A DNA stretch of 44,110 bases from Saprolegnia diclina VS20 (Eukaryota; Oomycota; Saprolegniomycetes; Saprolegniales; Saprolegniaceae), in NCBI RefSeq assembly GCF_000281045.1, contig NW_008246072.1, forward strand, positions 1,213,633 to 1,257,742, read 5' to 3'. Made by a program: the position numbers and the translations under genes. Shown here one piece after another: positions 38,823 through 44,110 of this stretch. Position 1 is the stretch's first letter. Every line of letters starts with the position of its first letter. The notes beneath the pieces were generated by a model. The model was not told the DNA's origin, searched no databases, and saw nothing but the letters and a program-made list of their open reading frames with translations.

Positions 38823-40909
38823 ATGATACGCCGCGCAGTCGTCCTCGCCGCGCTCGTCGCAGCATGCGATGGTGTCAACTACTCGATCAACGGCTGGTAC
38901 CAGTGCAGCCTCAACTCCGAGTTCACGCCCGACGAGGCGTCGTCCACGGTGGCCGCCGACACGTCCCGGGCCTTCCTGCCCAACCGCCCGCCTACCCCGT
39001 GGAACCGGCACTTCGATTTCAAGCTCGACGCGCTGGACGACTACTTTGCCGCAAACAAGAAGATCAAGCCGTCCCAGACCGTCGTGCCCGAGTGCGCCGA
39101 GGTCCAAGTACCGCTGTGCCACACGGGTCTTTGCACGTCGTCCAAGCTCATCGAGTCGTTCGTCAAGCGCATTCCGGCCTCGAGCAGCCTGAGCGGCAAG
39201 AAGGCTCTCTTTCTCTTGCAAGGCGGCCCTGGCGCATCGTCAGTCAACAGTACTACTACATCGAGCTGCGTCCCAGACGTTAATATGTGCGGATGTAGTG
39301 GAGGGTCTTATGGCCAACCTCTACTCGCTCCTCGACGGTCAGTTTAGCGTCTACACGCTCGACCACCGCGGCACGGGCCGGTCCTCTCTCCTCGACTGTG
39401 AGGCGTCGCAAGCGACCGCCGCCGGTAGCCCGAGCGGCGCCACCGTCACGATCGACGAGCTGCCTTTTTGCCTCTCAGATCTCAACTATCAGTTTGGTAC
39501 ACAGTGCCCATCTCTCATAATGGCGATGACTCATGCTGGCTGCAGGCCTCGATGCCAGCGCCTTCTCCGTCTCGAGCGCAGCTGCAGACTTAAACTACGT
39601 CCTCACGACGGACCCGGATCTGTCGACCTCGGATGTCTTTGTCTACGGCGTGAGCTACGGAACGTACCTCGTCGAGCGGCTCATGCACTTGGCGCCGCCC
39701 AACGTGCGCGGGTACCTCCTCGACAGCGTCCAAGCAGAGACCTTCCCATCGTCCGACGCCAACCTCGCGGGCTATTACTCCAACTGGGACCGCGACTATG
39801 GTCAAGTCGCGTCGCACTTCTTCAGTCTCTGCGACGCCGACGCGTTCTGCGCTTCGCAGATTGGCCCGTCGTCCCAAGCCAAGCTCATGGCACTCTACGA
39901 AGCGCTCGATAAGAACACATCGACGTGCGCAACACTCATTGCGAGCACCGAGCCGCCGTCCTGGGCGCTACGTAAGATCTTCGCCGGGCTCTTTATGGAT
40001 ATGGACAACCGGGCGCTGATTCCTGCGATCATCAAGCGCCTCGGACGCTGCAACGCCGACGACGTCCAAGTGCTTACCGCCGCGCTCTCGGTCTCGTCAG
40101 CATCGCCGTCCACGGTCACCTACGTGCGCGGCAGCGACATGCTCTACAACACGATCGTGTTTTCCGAGATCTGGGAGCCGCAGACCGAGGCGTACCTCAA
40201 GAAGCTCTTCGCGGCCGAGCCGATCGCGAGTGGCTTGTACGACGGCATTACGCCGCAGTACTGCCTCGTTGTCGGCAGCGCCACGGGGCCGATCTGCGCG
40301 GGCCAGGCCAAGGCCAAGACAAAAGGCTTCAAGTACACGCCAATCAAGGGCGTATGGAACACGTCGGCTGCGATCCCACCGAACGCGAGCGTCCTCGTGC
40401 TCTCTGGCGGCCTCGACCCGCAGACGCCCGCCAAGTACGCGACGCTGCAGTTCGAGAGCATGCTCGGCGACCGAAAAAAGCTCGTGCACTTCCCATTTGC
40501 GGCCCACGGCGTCATCAACACGACGCCAATGACGCTGAACGGGTCGCTACCCTGCGGCTACAGCGTCATTGCGTCCTTCTTGAAAGAGGACGGCGACGTG
40601 CGCTCGATGGATGTCTCGTGCGTGGACGGCGTTGCGCCCTTGACGTTCCGCGTCCCGACTGACCTCGCGCAGTCGACGCTCCTCACGAGCGATGCGTTTG
40701 ACGGCGCGTACGACCCGTCGCTCGCTGTCGCCGACAAGAAGGCGAGTGTTGTGACCGCCCTCAAGAACCAGAGCCAAGTACCTCTGATCGTCGTCTCGGC
40801 GCTCTTTGGCCTCTCGATGCTCGTCATCCTCGCCCTCGGGCTCGCGCTCCGAAGGCAGCGGGCGCGCCTCCAGAAAGGCCCGTCGTACGAAGCCGACACG
40901 GCGCCATGA
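38823..40909 (+). CDS. Secreted or membrane-anchored serine peptidase, family S33
   Basis: Three exons (38823-39249, 39299-39496, 39546-40909) give 662 residues. A signal peptide (MIRRAVVLAALVAACDG) begins the protein; an ATG at 38799 would add eight residues before it. The alpha/beta-hydrolase motifs are the oxyanion loop FLLQGGPGASS, the strand YTLDHRGTGRSS, the nucleophile elbow VYGVSYGTYLVE, the acidic residue in LVLSGGLDPQTPA and the His in FPFAAHGVI. The C-terminus has one transmembrane helix, VPLIVVSALFGLSMLVILAL, and a short basic tail, so it is likely a type I surface protein. This fits the tripeptidyl/prolyl aminopeptidase group with a TAP-like end. Many cysteines in the ectodomain suggest disulfides. 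A role in outside protein digestion is inferred. Confidence 0.85.
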
Positions 40910-41260
40910 TGCTTGAATTTGATCCCAACATATAAGAAATCAGTTTTGATTCGCGACGATGCCACAAGTGGCGGGCGACCACTGCCACAAAGAGCCTGCA
41001 TGACGCATGCATGCGGCAGGCATGGGTCGCCGCCACTATCGCCGCCATGGCAACCTTCCTGCAAGAGGCTGACAAAGTGCATGCGCCAAGCACGACGACG
41101 GGGTGCTCGGCGATCGCAACATGATATTGAACTGCGGGGTTTGATTTTTAATGACGAGCGTGGATTGGTCGAAATATCGTAATTTTAGCCAATGGCATCT
41201 GGCGAAAAGGGCCATCGTTCGAATTTCGACTCGCGGTCCACACAAACAAGCCCGAGCACA
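40910..41260. promoter_or_regulatory. Promoter region of RBM8A
   Basis: The last 100 bp hold ATTGG at 41164-41168 and AGCCAAT near 41187-41193, in opposite orientation, 70-100 bp before the start codon. Further up, GCATGCATGC at 41005-41014 is a perfect palindrome. No ORF looks like protein. Confidence 0.4.
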
Positions 41261-41749
41261 ATGGCCGACGAAGTGGACTACGACTCGGACTCGAACGCGA
41301 TGCAGGAGGACACGGAGCACTCGCGCAGCGCGGCCCGCTCCTTCAAGGGCCGCGGGGCTCGGCTCGGTGGTATGGTCAGCGACAGCAAGAACTTCAAGGG
41401 CGTCGGCGCGGGCGATACCAAGTCCAAGGTCCTCGGCGAGAAGAGCGTCGAAGGCTACGTGCTCTTTGTGAGCAACGTGCACGAAGAGGCCCAAGAAGAA
41501 GACCTCCTCGACGCCTTCCAAGAGGTCGCTGACGTGGCCAACATCCACCTCAACCTCGACCGCCGGACGGGCTTTGTCAAGGGCTACGCGCTTCTCGAAT
41601 TCAAGACGGCGGAAGACGCGTCCGAAGTCATCGCGGAAATGAACAACAAGGAGCTTCTCGGCCAGACGATCAAGGTCGACTGGGCATTTGTCAAGGAGCA
41701 GACCGGCGGCAACCGCCGTGCTGGCGCCAACCGCAGCCGGCGGCAGTGA
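41261..41749 (+). CDS. RBM8A: Exon-junction complex protein Y14/RBM8A
   Basis: A single exon encoding 162 residues; human Y14 has 174. The start is MADEVDYDSDSNAMQED. The linker GDTKSKVLGEKSVEGYVLF leads into an RNA-recognition motif with RNP2 YVLFVSN, the helix EEAQEEDLLDAFQEVA, and RNP1 GYALLEFK, then LLGQTIKVDWAFVKE. The end is Arg/Gly-rich with RSRRQ, as in the family, and may be phosphorylated. Y14 pairs with Mago and is laid down on mRNA upstream of splice junctions. It is notable that the gene itself has no intron in a window where almost all others do. The frame is open further 5', but this ATG fits the family start. Confidence 0.95.
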   Translation: MADEVDYDSDSNAMQEDTEHSRSAARSFKGRGARLGGMVSDSKNFKGVGAGDTKSKVLGEKSVEGYVLFVSNVHEEAQEEDLLDAFQEVADVANIHLNLDRRTGFVKGYALLEFKTAEDASEVIAEMNNKELLGQTIKVDWAFVKEQTGGNRRAGANRSRRQ

Positions 41750-41875
41750 ACGTAGCGCCGTCCTTCCGCGCTCACACTTTGCATACTAACTCGACACGAC
41801 TAAGCCTACGATATGTCGTCTGCGCATCATGCAGTGAATTCAGCACGACACGATATATTAGATATCACACTACGC
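41750..41875. other. Short spacer between convergent RBM8A and the MFS gene
   Basis: Only 126 bp separate the two stop codons. The sequence is AT-rich near 41845-41870, as expected of 3' ends. No other feature is seen. Confidence 0.4.
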
Positions 41876-43312
41876 TTAGTAGGGCGTCATGAGCTCCGTG
41901 CGCGCCTTGGCCTCCTTCTCGCGCTTGCGAGCGATGAGCCACGCGCCGCCCCAGAGGATGCACGCCCACGCGAGCCAGCCGTACGAGAAGGCGAGCGTCT
42001 TCTGCAGACCCGCCTTGTTCTCGTTACAGCGCGGGTCGAGCTTGGGCTCGTTGTTGATGACGACACTGCCGCACTGCGGCGCCCACATGTCCTTGAGCGC
42101 GCCGAGGATCATGGGCGACGGCACGTCGCCAAAGAGATGCAGCAGCAGCGTGTTGAGCCCCATGGCAAAGCCGCGGCGGCGGCGCGAGACGCTGAGCAGA
42201 ATCACGATCGTCGTCGCCGGCTGCGTCGAGAACATGAGGAGGAGCCCGATGCCAAAGGTCGCGAAGAAGACGATCTTGGACTCGATGAAGATGAGCGACG
42301 CAAAGAGGAAGGCGAGGCCCGACGTCATCATGACAAACATCTGGAACGCCGCCGTCTTGCAGCGGTACTCGTCGTCGTCTTCGTGGCCCTTGCACGCGTG
42401 GTCGACGAGCCAGCCGCCGAGCGGCGACCCAATGAGACCCGCGAGGACGGCGACGCCGCCAAAGACGGTCGCCGCGATCGACTCGCTCAGGATGCCGTGG
42501 CCGATGAGGATCGCAGGCGCGAACGCCCCCATGCCCGCGAGCGTGAACGAGTACGACGCGAGGCCGAGCGACGAGCAGAGGAAGAGCGGGCAGCGCACGA
42601 TGGCCCAGACCTCGCCGAGCACCGAGACCTTCTCGTCTTGGTGGTTGGTCTGCATCATGAGGTCTTCGTCGAGCTCCTGGTCCTTCAATGGCGCGTGGCC
42701 CATGGGCAGATCGTACTGCGTCGGGATCCACTTCCAGCACGCCCACGCCATCGGAAACATAAGGACAGCCGTAATGTAAAAGCCAATGTCCCAGCCGATC
42801 GTCTGCGCCGTGATCGAGCCGTACGAGTAGCCGACGGCGGTACCCGCCGAGAGGCCGGCGTAGAAGATACCGAGCCACAGCGTGCGCTTCTCGGGCGGCG
42901 CAAACTCGTCGATGAACGGCGGCGCGGTCGCATGGAACGACGACTCGCCGATACCAGACGCGAGGCGACCGATGAGGAGCGCCGTGAAGCTCTTGAGAGG
43001 CTTGGCGAGGCCGCAGAGCACGATGGCGAGCACCCAGATGAAGAGGCCGATGGCCGCGAGAAGGAACGGGCGGCGCGTCATGGACATGTAGCCGAAGATG
43101 CAGATGAAGACCGAGTAGGACGCGATGAAGGCCGAGACGAGGACGCCGATGTAGAAGCTCACATTGGCGGGATCGACGTTGTACGTTTCCTGCACGAAGA
43201 GCTGGAACTGGACCGGCGCGCCCGGGATGATGCCCCGGTCCACGTAGTTGAGCAGGTTGATCGCGCAGAGCAGCGCGAAGATGTGCGTCGCATTGTTGAG
43301 CTTGAAGCCCAT
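41876..43312 (-). CDS. Spinster-like MFS transporter
   Basis: One uninterrupted frame of 478 residues starting MGFKLNNATHIFALLCAINLL, with ATGG as a good context. About twelve membrane helices are visible, for example SFYIGVLVSAFIASYSVFI, FLLAAIGLFIWVLAIVLCGL, IGFYITAVLMFPMAWACW and FATFGIGLLLMFST. The NYVDRGIIPGAP motif in helix 1, the RLASGIGESSFHATAPPFI motif in helices 4-5 and AGLSAGTAVGYSYG resemble the Spinster (SPNS) group. Spinster proteins move sphingolipids or lysophospholipids, often from lysosomes; the cargo here is inferred. A charged loop near residue 210 separates the two halves. The gene has no introns. Two TCCGGA elements lie 40-70 bp upstream. Confidence 0.82.
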   Translation of the reverse strand: MGFKLNNATHIFALLCAINLLNYVDRGIIPGAPVQFQLFVQETYNVDPANVSFYIGVLVSAFIASYSVFICIFGYMSMTRRPFLLAAIGLFIWVLAIVLCGLAKPLKSFTALLIGRLASGIGESSFHATAPPFIDEFAPPEKRTLWLGIFYAGLSAGTAVGYSYGSITAQTIGWDIGFYITAVLMFPMAWACWKWIPTQYDLPMGHAPLKDQELDEDLMMQTNHQDEKVSVLGEVWAIVRCPLFLCSSLGLASYSFTLAGMGAFAPAILIGHGILSESIAATVFGGVAVLAGLIGSPLGGWLVDHACKGHEDDDEYRCKTAAFQMFVMMTSGLAFLFASLIFIESKIVFFATFGIGLLLMFSTQPATTIVILLSVSRRRRGFAMGLNTLLLHLFGDVPSPMILGALKDMWAPQCGSVVINNEPKLDPRCNENKAGLQKTLAFSYGWLAWACILWGGAWLIARKREKEAKARTELMTPY

Positions 43313-44110
43313 GGCGCCGATCGGACAATGGCCAGCCCAGTGCGAAGCCACATCCGGATAGCCGGGCAGATGCGTCCGGATAGCGGACGTGAGCAACGCC
43401 GGGTTTTTCCCGGAGATTCAACCGAGGTCCACGTTGCTGATAGCAGCAGCGATCGTCGCGCGATGGACGGCGGGCAGAAGAGCCGCATGAACGGGTCATG
43501 GACGAAGCATGCGAGGCTGGCAGGCAGGGCCAAGCCAGGCAAGGAGGACGTGCGATGTTTGTCTCTGGTTGCCCCGTTCCACCCGCCATGCGGACGGTCC
43601 GTAGGTGGGACTCGGCGTGTGTATCTATAGCCGGTCGCCACCTGCATTGGGCATGTATATTCTGGCCAAGATGAATGGCGAAGGACATGGCAGATGTAGG
43701 TACCACGTGCGCCAGCAGCAATCAGACGCTCGTGGGTCGACTAAACACGCACCGTGGGCGGAACGCTCGCCGCACGCGCGCGCAAGGTGCGCCGACGACC
43801 AGGCTCAAGCAGCCGAGAGAAGCAACTCAGAGCCGTCGCCGTGGCAAGCTGTGGCGTCCCTGCGGCTGCATAGGCAGTAGCAACTAAGATGCTCCCGAAT
43901 CGAGCCCGTCCACCGCACCCACCCACGTCACCTCCCAAGATCGTCGCTCGTTGTGCACGGACGCGGAAGAGACGCGGCTTCCTCGACAACCGTCATCACG
44001 CGCGCCAAGAACGGGATCTCGTTCTTCGGCCCTTGAGTCGGCTGCCACCACAGCTCAGTGCTAGGAGCTCCGCCTATGCACCTACGTGGCGCTTGGAATA
44101 GCTCTTGGAC
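43313..44110. other. Promoter of the MFS gene and unresolved right edge
   Basis: ATCCGGA at 43352-43358 and TCCGGAT at 43375-43381 lie just upstream of the MFS start. Beyond about 43650 there are short GC-rich frames on both strands. A plus-strand gene beginning near 43665 and running out of the window is possible, but I cannot support exons or a family. Confidence 0.3.

Noticed and set aside
40985-41020. GCATGCATGC palindrome as a mobile-element end
   Set aside because: There is no second copy, target duplication or transposase nearby; it is only a short palindrome.
41813-43630. A 605-residue highly charged plus-strand frame opposite the MFS gene
   Set aside because: It is an antisense shadow. 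The Arg/Glu/Asp bias comes from reversed hydrophobic codons.
42024-43721. A 565-residue Arg/His-rich frame overlapping the MFS transporter on the same strand
   Set aside because: It is a shifted frame of the transporter gene without membrane helices or motifs; the 41876-43312 frame carries all MFS features.
43665-44101. A plus-strand gene at the right edge
   Set aside because: Short frames exist (for example one starting near 43675), but none has a recognisable domain or convincing splice sites before the window ends.
1-44110. Transposons, retroelements, viral insertions or CRISPR-like arrays
   Set aside because: I saw no transposase, reverse transcriptase, integrase, capsid, long terminal repeat or regularly spaced repeat anywhere in the window.

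Overview
The window is a compact, gene-dense, GC-rich nuclear segment of a flagellated eukaryotic microbe. It is most likely an oomycete, probably a saprolegnialean such as Saprolegnia, Achlya or Aphanomyces; this is inferred from gene content and intron style, not from a search. It carries about 24 protein genes, one selenocysteine tRNA and one broken, inverted gene copy in 44 kb. Nearly every gene is cut by very short introns (mostly 40-54 nt, many starting GTAC and ending TAG). Exons were joined by hand, and where exon coordinates are listed their summed length is a multiple of three.

Layout. 1-3.2 kb: a broken inverted SPFH (band 7) copy beside an intact SPFH gene. 3.4-9 kb: a small unknown ORF, an 8-exon gene joining coiled coil, RanBP2 zinc finger and C2 domain, and a seven-pass membrane protein of the intimal-thickness-receptor type. 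9-18 kb: MDP-1 phosphatase, clamp loader RFC5, a GT71 mannosyltransferase, a ZC2HC1-like zinc-finger protein, proteasome subunit Rpn10/PSMD4, intraflagellar transport protein IFT25 and an unknown helical protein. 18-26 kb: lipase A, a PHD-bromodomain protein, ribosome-assembly factor NLE1 and a Siva-like protein. 26-33 kb: meiotic helicase HFM1/MER3 followed head-to-tail by DNA ligase 1. 33-37 kb: two more lipases, tail to tail. 37-44 kb: Elongator subunit ELP6, tRNA-Sec, a secreted or membrane-anchored S33 peptidase, exon-junction protein RBM8A/Y14 and a Spinster-like MFS transporter.

Themes. DNA replication and repair (RFC5, LIG1, HFM1), protein turnover (PSMD4), RNA and translation (RBM8A, ELP6, tRNA-Sec, NLE1) and the cilium (IFT25) are ordinary housekeeping. 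IFT25 implies a flagellated stage, as in zoospores, and tRNA-Sec implies that the organism makes selenoproteins. The accessory component is a set of three intron-bearing lipases of bacterial (Staphylococcus/Geobacillus) type that share an inserted hydrophobic segment.

The most notable items are the selenocysteine tRNA with an upstream TATA element, the lipase family, the broken inverted SPFH copy, a ligase intron that splits the PCNA-binding box and can be read through in frame, an 8-nt apparent intron relic, and a new-looking coiled coil/RanBP2/C2 architecture.
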